A stretch of 64,000 bases of DNA from Neptunicoccus cionae (GTDB lineage Bacteria > Pseudomonadota > Alphaproteobacteria > Rhodobacterales > Rhodobacteraceae), in NCBI RefSeq assembly GCF_002860325.1, contig NZ_PKOJ01000003.1:1-64000 (forward strand). Direction: 5' to 3'. Of the stretch, positions 18,298-27,852 are shown one piece after another. The position numbers and the translations under genes are program-made. Position 1 is the first letter of the stretch, and every line of letters begins with the position of its first letter. Below the pieces are notes generated by a model that was given only the letters and a program-made list of their open reading frames with translations, did no database searches and had not been told where the DNA came from.

Positions 18298-19127
18298 TTT
18301 TTAGACAGCTTCAAATTCATGTGACGGTTCACATCCTTATAAAGCAGATACCGGAACGGCCCCGGACCACCAGCATAACAGGCCTGCGGGCAGAAGGCGC
18401 GTAACCACATATAGTCACCGGCCTCGACCTCTACCCAGTCCTGATTGAGCCGGTAAACCGCCTTGCCTTCCAGCACATAAAGCCCGTGTTCCATTACATG
18501 GGTTTCGCAAAACGGGATCACCCCGCCCGGTTGCAGGGTCACGATGGTGACGTGCATATCGTGGCGCAGGTCGTTCGGGTCCACAAATCGGGTGGTGGCC
18601 CAGACGCCATTGGTGTCGGGCATTACGCTTGGCGCGATGTCATTTTCATTGGCGATGACCGGATCAGGCAGGTCCAACCCTTCAACCGCATCATAGGCCT
18701 TGCGCACCCAATGGAACCGCGTGACCTGATCGGAGGTATTGCGCAGGGTCCATTCCATTCCGGCAGGCAGATAGGCATAGCCGCCCTCTTCCAGCTTGTG
18801 GGTCTCTCCCTTGAAAGTCAGTTCGAAACTTCCCTCAACCACGAACAATACACCCTGTGCCCCCGCATCGGTTTCCGGCCGGTCTGACCCGCCACCGGGC
18901 TGCACTTCCATGATGTACTGGGAAAAGGTTTCGGCAAATCCGCTCAGCGGCCGCGAAATCACCCAAAGCCGCGTCTTGTCCCAAAACGGCAGAAAGCTCG
19001 TCACGATATCGCGCATGGTGCCCTTCGGAATCACCGCATAGGCATCGGTAAAGACAGCGCGATCCGAAAGAAGTTGCGTCTGGTCGGGGTGCCCGCCTGT
19101 CGGGGCGAAATAGCTTGTCTTAGTCAT
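18294..19127 (-). CDS. allE: (S)-Ureidoglycine aminohydrolase AllE
   Basis: A 277-residue bicupin. The N-terminal cupin spans roughly 60-140 (VVEGSFELTFKGETHKLEEGGYAYLPAG). The C-terminal cupin holds the metal ligands, with HDMHVTIVTLQPGG, ETHVMEHGLYVLEG and the final CPQACYAGGPGPFRYLLYKDVNR, typical of ureidoglycine aminohydrolase. It releases ammonia from (S)-ureidoglycine to give ureidoglycolate, the substrate of AllA. The start at 19127 (TKTSYFAPTGGHP) has a GGAG site; an upstream ATG at 19250 would run into the terminator of the next gene. It is convergent with bhcR, with overlapping stops. Confidence 0.92.
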   Translation of the reverse strand: MTKTSYFAPTGGHPDQTQLLSDRAVFTDAYAVIPKGTMRDIVTSFLPFWDKTRLWVISRPLSGFAETFSQYIMEVQPGGGSDRPETDAGAQGVLFVVEGSFELTFKGETHKLEEGGYAYLPAGMEWTLRNTSDQVTRFHWVRKAYDAVEGLDLPDPVIANENDIAPSVMPDTNGVWATTRFVDPNDLRHDMHVTIVTLQPGGVIPFCETHVMEHGLYVLEGKAVYRLNQDWVEVEAGDYMWLRAFCPQACYAGGPGPFRYLLYKDVNRHMNLKLSKN

Positions 19128-19251
19128 CAAAGGCTCCAGTACAGAATTGCCCTTAAAATCGCGGTTTTGCAGGGTGAAGGGAAGCTTGCGAATGCATGAA
19201 GGTTCATTCGGGATTTTTTGATAGTCCGAAACGGTTATGCGGCTATCCATG

Positions 19252-19280
19252 AAAAATGCCGGCCTGTTTCCAGACCGGCA
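19252..19280 (-). terminator. Rho-independent terminator of the OmpA-domain gene
   Basis: On the minus strand, a 10-bp stem (arms 19271-19280 and 19257-19266, one G-U pair) closed by a GAAA tetraloop is followed by ATTTTTC. It sits just beyond the leftward OmpA-domain gene and upstream of allE, separating the two transcripts. Confidence 0.88.
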
Positions 19281-19313
19281 CCTTCGGTTTTATCGGTTTA
19301 CCAGTGAGTCGGC

Positions 19314-20987
19314 TTAACCGGATGTTGAGGATTTCAACAGTGGTGTAATCCGGCGTACAGCGGCACGGCGGTTGGCTTCTTCCGCGGCTTCGGTCGGGAT
19401 ACGCAGATTGCTTTCGCCATACCCCTGAACCACAAGGTTCTGCGCCGGTACATCGAAATACTCGGTCAAGGCCAGCGCAACGGATTCCGCACGGCGGTCT
19501 GACAGGGCAAGGTTCGATGTGGCAGAACCAACGGCATCGGTGTGACCTTCAATCAGGAAGACTTCGGACGGGTTTTCCGCAATGCGTTCCGCAATGGCCG
19601 TCCCGACAGTGGCCAGCGCACGGGCCTGATCCGCTTCGATGATGGCGGAACCTGTGTTAAAGGTAATCGCGCTCAGCTCGATCACAGGCATCAGTTCGCG
19701 CACCGCACGGATCTGACGAATCTGTTGCAGGCTAAAGGTACGATCCAGTTCCTGACTGCTGTTGGCAGCAAGGGCTGCCCGCAGGTCGGCCTCGCTCATC
19801 CCGGTAGAAGCATACGAGAATTCTTCCACTTGCGGCAGTTCCGAAATCCGTACCGGAGTTTCGTTGGCAGTATCATCAAACAGACGCACTGTTTCGCCGT
19901 TTGTCAGATATTGCGTCCGGCTCAGCACCTGACCATTTGGCGCACGTACAGTAACAACCTGTGTGCCGTCGGGCATCACGATGGTCTGGCGGGACGAACC
20001 GTCAGAAAACGTTTCGGTTTCTACTGTTGAACCCGGTTGACGCAGCAGGGCGTTGTCGTCTTTCAGGACGTAGTAGTCGCCGTCACCACGCTGCACAACG
20101 ACACGGTCGCCTTCGGTTTCAACAACTTTGTCGTTGTTGTTCAGGACCGCAGCAAGAATACCAACACCGGCAGCACCGATGAGGAATTTTTCAAGATTGT
20201 TGAGACCGTCGTCGTCATTGGCAACGACCGCTGCTTCGGCGCGTTCCTGATTGCTGGCACGACGGTTCTTTTTGGTAATTTTCTCGCTACGCTTTTTAAC
20301 TTTGGCATCCGCTTGGCCGTCCTGTGTGGCAGCGACTTCCGGAGTGCGGTTGGCCGCCTCTGTGCTGGCTTCTGTATCTTCCTGCACAGCTTCCATCTGG
20401 CGGGCTTCGCGGCGTTCTTCCCGGCGCTCGGCACGACGTTCTTCACGGCGCTCCTCGCGTTTTGCCTCGCGTTTTGCCTGTTTCTTTTCCTTTTTGGTCA
20501 TATCGTCAGTCACGACAGAGCCGTCCGCCTGTGTGGTTGCTTCCACTTCAGCGGCTTGATTATTCTTTTTCTTCTTACCGTTCTTTTCCAGTTCGGCTTC
20601 AAGCTGTTCAGCGGTCACAGCATTTGACTCGGCCTGAGCCTCAGCTTCTGCTTTAGCCGCTTTCTTCATTTTCTTTTTGTTCTTTTTTACAGCCTCATCT
20701 GCTGCGGCCTGCGCATCAGTTTCGGTCTCGACCTCAACCACCAGTCCGGTTTCCGGATCGACCTCAGCCTCCACCTCGGCCTCTGATTCAGCCTTGTTTT
20801 TGTTTTTCTTTTTCTTTTTAGCTTCGCGGCCGTTGTCATCCGTTGTATTGGCCTGCGCGATCTTCAGATCGGAAACCACCGACACATTGTTTGCAGTGTC
20901 CAGTGTTTGAGCAAACACGACATGTGGGGCCGCCAAGGCGAAGCTCAGGACCACAGCTGTGGTGCTTTTAAGTTTTTGCATAGTCAT
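19314..20987 (-). CDS. OmpA-domain envelope protein with long charged low-complexity region
   Basis: About 557 residues. A signal peptide (KLKSTTAVVLSFALAAPHVVFA) is followed by some 220 residues of alternating Lys/Glu/Ala/Arg-rich blocks, including runs such as KKKKKNKNK and repeated EERREERR units. A short hydrophobic stretch (LIGAAGVGILAAVL) comes next, then a beta-rich middle (GDRVVVQRGDGDYYVLKDDN). The end is a C-terminal OmpA/MotB peptidoglycan-binding domain (IEGHTDAVGSATSNLALSDRRAESVALAL). It probably tethers outer membrane or periplasmic structure to peptidoglycan. AGGGAG best fits the ATG at 20987; a GTG three bases earlier is an alternative. It is monocistronic with its own terminator. 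The central architecture resembles proteobacterial OmpA-like proteins with a DUF-type beta domain. The function of the charged region is unknown. Confidence 0.85.
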   Translation of the reverse strand: MTMQKLKSTTAVVLSFALAAPHVVFAQTLDTANNVSVVSDLKIAQANTTDDNGREAKKKKKNKNKAESEAEVEAEVDPETGLVVEVETETDAQAAADEAVKKNKKKMKKAAKAEAEAQAESNAVTAEQLEAELEKNGKKKKNNQAAEVEATTQADGSVVTDDMTKKEKKQAKREAKREERREERRAERREERREARQMEAVQEDTEASTEAANRTPEVAATQDGQADAKVKKRSEKITKKNRRASNQERAEAAVVANDDDGLNNLEKFLIGAAGVGILAAVLNNNDKVVETEGDRVVVQRGDGDYYVLKDDNALLRQPGSTVETETFSDGSSRQTIVMPDGTQVVTVRAPNGQVLSRTQYLTNGETVRLFDDTANETPVRISELPQVEEFSYASTGMSEADLRAALAANSSQELDRTFSLQQIRQIRAVRELMPVIELSAITFNTGSAIIEADQARALATVGTAIAERIAENPSEVFLIEGHTDAVGSATSNLALSDRRAESVALALTEYFDVPAQNLVVQGYGESNLRIPTEAAEEANRRAAVRRITPLLKSSTSG

Positions 20988-21254
20988 CACGATCTCCCTT
21001 TCGAGTGGATATAGCTCCTTAACGCGGCATGCCCATAAAAGGTTCAGGCCAGTGCAAGAAATAGGCAGTTAATCGCCCCACCGCACCCTATGCGTGTTTT
21101 TTATCGCACAGCATCTACCTAAAGATACCAAACAACAGCACCCAAGCGCGCCATAAATGCGCCTGATATGCAATTAAACATCTGACAGGGTTGAGTTTTT
21201 TCGGAGGAGCCGCTTCTATGGCGTAAAGAGTCGGAGCCGGGAGCCGCGACAGAC

Positions 21255-22178
21255 ATGCAGAATTACACGCTAAAACAACTCCGCTATGTAGATGCCGCCG
21301 GACGCCATGGTTCCATTGCTATGGCAGCCGAAGATCTCTCTATCTCACAATCCTCCATTTCGGCTGCAATTGATGCGATGGAACGGGAAGTTGGCTATGA
21401 CATTTTTGTGCGAACGCCCGCGAAAGGTGTGAAGCCAACAGCTCTTGGCGGCGAAGTTTTGCAAGCGATCCGCCGTTTCCTTGAACAAAGTCGCCATTTC
21501 GAGGCCGAAGTCCAGTCTGTTGACGGACAGACCACAGGCTCTGTGCGGATCGGCTGTTATGCCACGGCGGCACCATCATTCCTGCCGCTCATTTTGAAAA
21601 GCTTTTCAGAAGACCATCCTGGCGTTTCCATCATCCTTTTGGAAGGCAGCATGGATGCGGCCGCAAAATTCCTGAGCGAAGGAGATGTGGATCTGGTCTT
21701 TTCCTATGACCAGACCGTTTTGGAAGGTCAGGGTTTTGTGCCACTCTTCAACGCCCCACCCTATGCATTGATACCGCCTGACCATCCATTAGCCGCACAG
21801 CAGGACGTCAGCTATGAGGAGCTGTGTACCCTGCCGATGGTGCTTCTGGATTTGCCGGGCACACGCGCCTATTTTGGAAACATGTTTACCAAGCGGGGCC
21901 TGACTCCGAACATTGTTCATTCCACCCGATCTTCCGAAATCGTGCGCGCCCTTGTGGCAGGCGGCTTCGGGTTTTCTATCCTGAACATCCTTCCTCCGGG
22001 CCACGGTAAAAACAGCCAACCTTTTACGGTTCTCCCTATCCGTGATGCAGTAGACGTTCCCGTTTTCGGCATCATAACAAGTGAACTTACCCGCCGCCCA
22101 CAGATCGTGACAGCCTTTATCAAACACTGCACGACACTCCGTGGAAAAGGGGTTTTTGATGAAATTGTCGTCACCTGA
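21255..22178 (+). CDS. LysR-family transcriptional regulator
   Basis: A 307-residue LysR protein with helix-turn-helix at about residues 15-45 (GSIAMAAEDLSISQSSISAAI) and an effector-binding domain ending near residue 300. It is encoded just upstream of, and in the same direction as, a five-gene dipeptide-type ABC transporter. It probably regulates that transporter, although the two are separated by 182 bp with a likely promoter. The ribosome binding site is weak. Confidence 0.88.
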   Translation: MQNYTLKQLRYVDAAGRHGSIAMAAEDLSISQSSISAAIDAMEREVGYDIFVRTPAKGVKPTALGGEVLQAIRRFLEQSRHFEAEVQSVDGQTTGSVRIGCYATAAPSFLPLILKSFSEDHPGVSIILLEGSMDAAAKFLSEGDVDLVFSYDQTVLEGQGFVPLFNAPPYALIPPDHPLAAQQDVSYEELCTLPMVLLDLPGTRAYFGNMFTKRGLTPNIVHSTRSSEIVRALVAGGFGFSILNILPPGHGKNSQPFTVLPIRDAVDVPVFGIITSELTRRPQIVTAFIKHCTTLRGKGVFDEIVVT

Positions 22179-22360
22179 CAGCATACACAGACTGCCCAGC
22201 ATTCAGGCACGATTTGTAACACTCTGTAAACAAACAAGTAAAATCCATTCCTCAGAAAAATAGCGGAAAGACCCTCTAATATAATGGTTTTGAGGTGAAT
22301 CGGGCTGCGTTAGGCTTCGGACATAATAATTAAGAATCAACCAACCGGAGGTACTATCCC

Positions 22361-23935
22361 TTGAGAAATTTATTCAAAGGCTTGATGACAGCTACTGCGC
22401 TTGCATCAATGATGGCCAGCACCGCGCTCGCAGAAGAACCCAAACAAGGTGGCACTCTGGTCACCGTTCTCGGCACAAACGTCCGCAACCTGAACTCTGC
22501 TGTACAATCAGGCATCGTAACCGGTTTTCCCGGTGCCCAGCTCTTCGCCTCTCCCTTGCGGTACGACGAAGACTGGACGCCTCAACCCTATCTCGCCGAG
22601 AGCTGGGAAGTTTCCGAGGACGGCCTGAAGGTAACGCTCAATCTGGTAAAAAATGCCAAGTTCCACGACGGAACTCCACTAACCTCAAAGGATGTGGCTT
22701 TTTCGGTAGAGGTGATCAAGGCAAACCACCCGTTTAAAGCCATGTTCGCACCGGTTACATCAGTTGATACGCCGGATGACTACACAGCTGTCCTAAACCT
22801 GTCCCAACCTCACCCCGCCCTAATGCTGGCAATGTCCGGTCAGTTGATGTCGATCATTCCGCAACACATTTACGGTGATGTTCCGGTTGACGAGGTAAAA
22901 ACCCACCCGCGCAACAATGAGAATGTGGTTGGCTCCGGCCCCTTCAAGCTGGCAGAATTTGTGAACGGTCAACACGTCATTCTGGAACGCTTCGACGACT
23001 TCTTCATCGAAGGCCGCCCCTATCTGGACAAGATTGTTATGCGGATCATTCCCGATCCCGCAGCCCGCGCCATTGCCTATGAAAACGGCGAAGTGCATAT
23101 GGGTGCTTTCGAACTGTTGCCACGTATCGTGAACCGTTTGAAAAAGGTGGAAAATCTGACTGTGACGCCTGAAGGTTACGGTGCGGTTGGTCCGCTCGAC
23201 TGGCTGGCGATGAATACGCAACGCGGCCCCCTGAAAGACGTGCGCGTGCGTAAGGCGATCGCTTATGCGGTGGACAAGAACTTCATCCTGAAAGCGTTGA
23301 TGCAAGGCACAGCTGTTGAATCCAGAACCGGCATTCACCCCGACAGCCCGTTTTATAAGGCAGATGTTGAAGCGTACGAGGTTGATCTCGATAAAGCCAA
23401 CGCCCTTCTGGACGAGGCCGGTTACCCGATGGAAGGCGACAGCCGCTTCAGCCTGACAATTGATTTCGGCTGGGCTGATGTGAAACCGCAGACGGAGTAT
23501 GTTAAGGCTGCGTTGAAGAAGGTTGGTATCGACGTAGAAGTACGCGCCAGTGCGGATTTCCCGACATGGGCAAAGCGCATGGGCGAAATGGACTTCGATA
23601 TGTCTTGGGATTCCGTGTTCAACTGGGGCGATCCGGTGATTGGTGTTCAACGGACTTATATTTCCTCCAACATCGGCAAGGGTGTATGGTCCAACACGCA
23701 AGGCTATTCCAACGAACGTGTGGACGAACTGCTGGAAATGGCTGCGGTGGAAACGGATTCCGACAAGCGCAAGGCGCTTTATGACGAATTCCAGACCATT
23801 ATCGCAGATGAACTGCCAGTCTATCACATCAATGCGCTGCCGTATCACACGGTATATAGTGACAAGGTGGGCAATCCGCCTTTGGGAATCTGGGGCACTT
23901 CTACCCCGATCGATATGACTTACCTCAAAGACTAG
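22361..23935 (+). CDS. Peptide-type ABC transporter substrate-binding protein
   Basis: A 524-residue family 5 solute-binding protein (DppA/OppA type). The signal peptide is RNLFKGLMTATALASMMAST followed by ALA. The mature part has the lobe markers YLAESWEVSEDGLKVTLNL, KFHDGTPLTSKDVAFS and VRKAIAYAVDK. It starts with TTG, supported by CGGAGG nine bases upstream and by the signal peptide. In the periplasm it would deliver a dipeptide or similar ligand to the downstream permeases. A GC-rich stem-loop follows the gene. Ligand not deducible. Confidence 0.9.
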   Translation: MRNLFKGLMTATALASMMASTALAEEPKQGGTLVTVLGTNVRNLNSAVQSGIVTGFPGAQLFASPLRYDEDWTPQPYLAESWEVSEDGLKVTLNLVKNAKFHDGTPLTSKDVAFSVEVIKANHPFKAMFAPVTSVDTPDDYTAVLNLSQPHPALMLAMSGQLMSIIPQHIYGDVPVDEVKTHPRNNENVVGSGPFKLAEFVNGQHVILERFDDFFIEGRPYLDKIVMRIIPDPAARAIAYENGEVHMGAFELLPRIVNRLKKVENLTVTPEGYGAVGPLDWLAMNTQRGPLKDVRVRKAIAYAVDKNFILKALMQGTAVESRTGIHPDSPFYKADVEAYEVDLDKANALLDEAGYPMEGDSRFSLTIDFGWADVKPQTEYVKAALKKVGIDVEVRASADFPTWAKRMGEMDFDMSWDSVFNWGDPVIGVQRTYISSNIGKGVWSNTQGYSNERVDELLEMAAVETDSDKRKALYDEFQTIIADELPVYHINALPYHTVYSDKVGNPPLGIWGTSTPIDMTYLKD

Positions 23936-23944
23936 TCATCCAGT

Positions 23945-23968
23945 GCGGCGGGCCTTCCGGCCTGCCGC
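23945..23968 (+). promoter_or_regulatory. Intra-operon stem-loop after the binding-protein gene
   Basis: GCGGCGGGCC (23945-23954) pairs with GGCCTGCCGC (23959-23968) around a TTCC loop, with one G-U pair and no T-tract. Such structures after binding-protein genes usually protect the upstream message, giving more binding protein than permease. Confidence 0.65.
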
Positions 23969-23999
23969 TTCCCCCACTCTATTCAGAAGAAGAACGCTC

Positions 24000-24977
24000 G
24001 TGGCTTTCCTCCAGAAATTCCTTATCCGCACGCTTTATGCTGTGATCCTGCTTGCAGCGGTGCTGGTTCTCAACTTTTCAATGATGCACCTCGCCCCCGG
24101 TGATGTAGCTGACACAATCAGCCAGTCCATGGGCGGCGCCGATGAAGAGGTGCTGGCACAGATCCGCGCCGATTACGGCCTTGATCAACCCTTTCTGGTC
24201 CAGTTGGGCCGATACATGGGCAATGTGTTGCAGTTCAATCTGGGCTATTCGTTCTTTTATAACGCCCCTGTTACCGACCTGATCCTGGACCGGCTGCCCG
24301 CAACACTGCTGTTGGTGTTTACCGCACAGATTCTCGCGCTCGGGATCGGTGTTGTGCTTGGCGTCATCTCGGCGCGGCGTCCTAACGGGATCGCCAGCCA
24401 TTTCGTCACCATGCTGGCGCTGTTCGGCTATTCCGCGCCGGTTTTCTGGACTGGCATCCTTTTGCTGATCGCCTTTTCTCTTAAAATTCAGTGGTTCCCT
24501 GTTGCCGGTATGCGCGACGTGACAATCGAAGGCGGCTTTTTTACCCATGCCCTTGATGTTGCAAGGCACCTCGTCCTGCCGGTGATTACGCTTGGCTCCC
24601 TGTTCCTTGCGCTCTATTCGCGGCTTGCCCGTGCCACCATGATGGAGGTTCTGGGGTCGGATTATGTGCGCACCGCAAAGGCCAAAGGCCTGACCGAACG
24701 GGAAGTCGTGTACAAACACGCGCTGAAAAACTCGCTCTCACCGGTCATTACACTGGCCGGTTTGCAGTTCTCCGCCGTTATTTCGGGCGCCGTGCTGGTA
24801 GAGGCCGTGTTCTCATGGCCGGGCCTTGGCACCCTTGCCTTTCAATCCATTATCGCGCGGGACACGCCGACCATCCTTGGCATTTTGTTCTTCTCAGCCC
24901 TTGTGGTGATCGCAGGCAACCTGCTCACCGATCTGGCCCTGCGCCTTGTAGACCCCCGTGTAGGAGGCAAACGATGA
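24000..24977 (+). CDS. ABC transporter permease (DppB type)
   Basis: A 325-residue inner-membrane permease with six predicted helices and the DppB/OppB cytoplasmic EAA loop (RTAKAKGLTEREVVYKHALKNSLSPVITL). The start is the GTG at 24000 (AFLQKFLIRTLYAVILLAAV), with AGAAGAAG ahead. A longer frame from 23943 would code through the stem-loop and is unlikely. Its stop overlaps the next start as ATGA, so the two permeases are translationally coupled. Confidence 0.9.
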   Translation: MAFLQKFLIRTLYAVILLAAVLVLNFSMMHLAPGDVADTISQSMGGADEEVLAQIRADYGLDQPFLVQLGRYMGNVLQFNLGYSFFYNAPVTDLILDRLPATLLLVFTAQILALGIGVVLGVISARRPNGIASHFVTMLALFGYSAPVFWTGILLLIAFSLKIQWFPVAGMRDVTIEGGFFTHALDVARHLVLPVITLGSLFLALYSRLARATMMEVLGSDYVRTAKAKGLTEREVVYKHALKNSLSPVITLAGLQFSAVISGAVLVEAVFSWPGLGTLAFQSIIARDTPTILGILFFSALVVIAGNLLTDLALRLVDPRVGGKR

Positions 24978-25858
24978 CCGATGCACCCCTTATGCCAAAG
25001 GAAGAGATTCCAGAGGCCCGCCATCCCTTTGCCGAAGCATGGGAGATGTTCCGCCGCAATCACGCCGCCATGGTAGCGCTGGTCGTCCTGATCCTGATTA
25101 TTCTTGCCGCCATCATCGGCCCCTATGTTTATCCAGTCGATCCTTTCGATATGGTCTGGGCCCCGTTCTCACCGCCCGGAGCCGACGGTTTCCTGTTGGG
25201 AACCGATTATCTGGGCCGCGACCTGCTGGCCGCGCTGATCCACGGCGCGCGGGTGTCCATTGTCATCGGTCTGGCCGCTGCAATTGTATCTGTGGTTATC
25301 GGCGTCACCGTCGGGGCGCTGGCAGGGTTTTACCGCGGCTGGGTTGAAGAACTGTTAATGCGGATTACCGAATTCTTTCAGGTTCTGCCCACCCTGCTGT
25401 TCTCTATGGTGATTGTCGCACTCTTTGGCGCCTCCCTGCCCATGATCACCTTTGCTATTGGCGTTGTAAGCTGGACCGCTGTGGCGCGGATCACCCGATC
25501 CGAGTTCCTGCGCATCCGCGAACTGGAATATGTCACCGCATCGCGCGCCTCGGGTGCCAAGAACGGCAAGCTGATGTTCCGTGTCATCCTGCCCAACGCC
25601 CTGCCCCCGATCATCGTACAGGCCGCCCTGATGGTCGGCTCTGCGATCCTGTTTGAGGCAGGTCTGTCCTTTCTGGGGTTGACCGACCCCAATGTCGTGT
25701 CATGGGGTCAGGTCATCGGCTCCAACCGGCAATACATTCTGGATGCCTCTTTCACCGTTACAATTCCCGGCCTCGCTATTTTCATCACCGTACTGTGCAT
25801 CTCGCTGGTGGGTGACGGATTGAACGATGCGCTGAACCCAAAACTAAGGCAGCGCTAA
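24974..25858 (+). CDS. ABC transporter permease (DppC type)
   Basis: A 294-residue permease starting at the ATGA overlap, with AGGAGG just upstream. The N-terminal cytoplasmic segment (AEAWEMFRRNHAAM) and first helix are typical of DppC/OppC. The LLGTDYLGRDLLAALIHGAR segment and the EAA loop (ASRASGAKNGKLMFRVILPNALPPIIV) are clear. It pairs with the DppB-type protein to form the channel. Its stop shares one base with the next ATG (TAATG). Confidence 0.92.
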   Translation: MTDAPLMPKEEIPEARHPFAEAWEMFRRNHAAMVALVVLILIILAAIIGPYVYPVDPFDMVWAPFSPPGADGFLLGTDYLGRDLLAALIHGARVSIVIGLAAAIVSVVIGVTVGALAGFYRGWVEELLMRITEFFQVLPTLLFSMVIVALFGASLPMITFAIGVVSWTAVARITRSEFLRIRELEYVTASRASGAKNGKLMFRVILPNALPPIIVQAALMVGSAILFEAGLSFLGLTDPNVVSWGQVIGSNRQYILDASFTVTIPGLAIFITVLCISLVGDGLNDALNPKLRQR

Positions 25859-26844
25859 TGGAACCGCTACTCAAAGTCGAAAACCTTCGCATTGAATTGA
25901 CCACCCGCACAGGCGTTGCCCCTGTGATCGACAATCTGTCGTTCGAACTCGGCGCTGGTGAAAGCATCAGCTTTGTCGGAGAGAGCGGCTGCGGCAAATC
26001 CATGACCGCGCTTGGCATCATGGGCTTGCTGCCGGAAAAAGTGGGGCGGATCGCATCCGGTTCGATCACGTTTAACGGGGAAGAACTGACCACGGCATCC
26101 CCCAAACGGTTGCGGGACATTCGGGGCAATGACATCTCCATGATCTTTCAGGAGCCGATGACCTCGCTCAATCCGGTTTATACCGTAGGTGAGCAAATCG
26201 CCGAAGTGATCCGCGCCCATCAGGGATTGTCCAGAAAAGCCGCGTGGAATCAGGCGATCGAATTGCTTGACGCAGTCCGCATTCCAAACGCCAAAGGGCG
26301 GGTCTCGGACTACCCTTTCCAGATGTCAGGCGGCCAGCGCCAGCGGGTGATGATCGCCATCGCACTGGCCTGCGAGCCGAAAATCCTGATCGCGGACGAG
26401 CCGACCACAGCGCTGGATGTAACCGTGCAAGCGCAAATCTTCGATCTGCTGAATGATATGAAGCGCCAGACCGGCGCATCCATCATCATGATCACCCACG
26501 ATATGGGGGCCGTGGCCGAAATGGCGGAACGCATGATCGTGATGTATGCAGGGCGCAAGGCCGAAGAAGGTCCGGTCGAACAGACAATCGAACATCCGCG
26601 CCATCCTTATACACGCGGTCTGATTTCCTGTGTGCCCCACATCATGTCCACCATTTCCGAAGAACGTCACGCCCTTACAGAAGTACCAGGCATCGTTCCG
26701 AGCCTGTCGGATTTCGGCCAGAACCGCTGCCTGTTTGCCTCCCGTTGCAACATGGTGACGCAAAAATGCCTTGAGGAAAGACCGCCGGAGAAACCCTTCG
26801 CCAACGGACAAAAAGCGGCCTGCTGGTACGCAGAGGAGGTATGA
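25858..26844 (+). CDS. ABC transporter ATP-binding protein (DppD type)
   Basis: A 328-residue ATPase with Walker A GESGCGKS (about residues 41-48), the signature [12 protein letters not shown], Walker [13 protein letters not shown] and the H-loop ITHDM. It ends with the oligopeptide-transporter C-terminal region ([12 protein letters not shown]) whose cysteines can bind an Fe-S cluster in this family. It probably works as a heterodimer with the following ATPase. Confidence 0.93.
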   Translation: MEPLLKVENLRIELTTRTGVAPVIDNLSFELGAGESISFVGESGCGKSMTALGIMGLLPEKVGRIASGSITFNGEELTTASPKRLRDIRGNDISMIFQEPMTSLNPVYTVGEQIAEVIRAHQGLSRKAAWNQAIELLDAVRIPNAKGRVSDYPFQMSGGQRQRVMIAIALACEPKILIADEPTTALDVTVQAQIFDLLNDMKRQTGASIIMITHDMGAVAEMAERMIVMYAGRKAEEGPVEQTIEHPRHPYTRGLISCVPHIMSTISEERHALTEVPGIVPSLSDFGQNRCLFASRCNMVTQKCLEERPPEKPFANGQKAACWYAEEV

Positions 26845-26846
26845 GC

Positions 26847-27845
26847 ATGAGCAACGAAACACTGGTATCGGTCGAAAACCTTGGCGTGCGCTTTGCGGTA
26901 AAGCGGGGCGGTGGCTGGGGCAAAGCCTCTTATCTTTATGCTGTGGATGACGTCAGCTTCGAAATCAAACGGGGCGAAACCCTTGCGATTGTGGGTGAAA
27001 GCGGCTCGGGCAAGACCACCACGGCGCTGGCGGTGGCCCGATTGGTAGAGGCCTATCAGGGCAAGGTTGATCTGGACGGAACCGATTTTCTGTCGCTGGA
27101 CCCCGAAGAACTGCGGCTGGCGCGCGCCAAGATGCAGTTCATCTTTCAGGATCCCTACTCCAGCCTCAACCCGCGTCTGCGGGCCGAACAGATCGTACGA
27201 GAACCGCTCGACAGTTTGGGCACTATGGATGAAGCGGAAAAGAAAGAGATCGTGGACCGTCTGTTCGCCGAAGTGGGTTTGCGCCCCGAGCAGCAGCGCT
27301 TGTTCCCCCACCAGTTTTCCGGCGGTCAACGCCAGCGGATCGGCATCGCCCGCGCGCTTGCGACCCAACCGGACCTGATTATCTGTGACGAAGCGGTATC
27401 GGCGCTGGACGTCGCCGTGCAGGCGCAAATTCTGAACCTGCTGCGCAAGCTGCAGGCGGATTTGAACCTGACCTATCTGTTTATTTCCCACGATCTTGGC
27501 GTTGTGCAGCACATGTGTGACAGCATCGCTGTGATGTATATGGGCCGTGTGGTGGAACATGGCAGCCGGATGGACCTGTTTAACAATCCGCTGCATCCCT
27601 ATACATCGGCCCTTCTGTCTGCGGTGCCAAGCGTGGATAAAGCGCGGCGCGAAGCCACCAAACGCATCCTTATTCCGGGCGACCCGCCCGATCCGGTGAA
27701 CCTGCCTGCGGGCTGCCGGTTTGCAAACCGTTGTCCGGTCGCGACCGATATTTGCCGCCAGCAGGATCCTGCCCTGCGGGATGTGAAAGGCGGCCACAAG
27801 GTTGCCTGCCATCTGGTGGGGGAAGACGCGGTTTCGCCCCTTTGA
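26847..27845 (+). CDS. ABC transporter ATP-binding protein (DppF type)
   Basis: A 332-residue ATPase with Walker A GESGSGKTTT, signature FSGGQRQRIGIA, Walker B LIICDEAVSALD and C-terminal CRFANRCPVATDIC. Two ATGs are available. The one at 26841 overlaps the previous stop, but GGAGG ends only one base before it. The ATG at 26847 has the normal seven-base spacing and is chosen. This is the last gene of the transporter operon. Confidence 0.92.
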   Translation: MSNETLVSVENLGVRFAVKRGGGWGKASYLYAVDDVSFEIKRGETLAIVGESGSGKTTTALAVARLVEAYQGKVDLDGTDFLSLDPEELRLARAKMQFIFQDPYSSLNPRLRAEQIVREPLDSLGTMDEAEKKEIVDRLFAEVGLRPEQQRLFPHQFSGGQRQRIGIARALATQPDLIICDEAVSALDVAVQAQILNLLRKLQADLNLTYLFISHDLGVVQHMCDSIAVMYMGRVVEHGSRMDLFNNPLHPYTSALLSAVPSVDKARREATKRILIPGDPPDPVNLPAGCRFANRCPVATDICRQQDPALRDVKGGHKVACHLVGEDAVSPL

Positions 27846-27852
27846 TCTGATC

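Noticed and set aside
19190-19209. GAATG/CATTC and ATGAA/TTCAT inverted repeats upstream of allE as an operator
   Set aside because: Short, overlapping alternatives with no second copy near related genes; too weak to call.
20037-20627. 196-codon + strand frame rich in Phe and Leu
   Set aside because: Antisense of the Lys/Glu-rich codons of the OmpA-domain gene.
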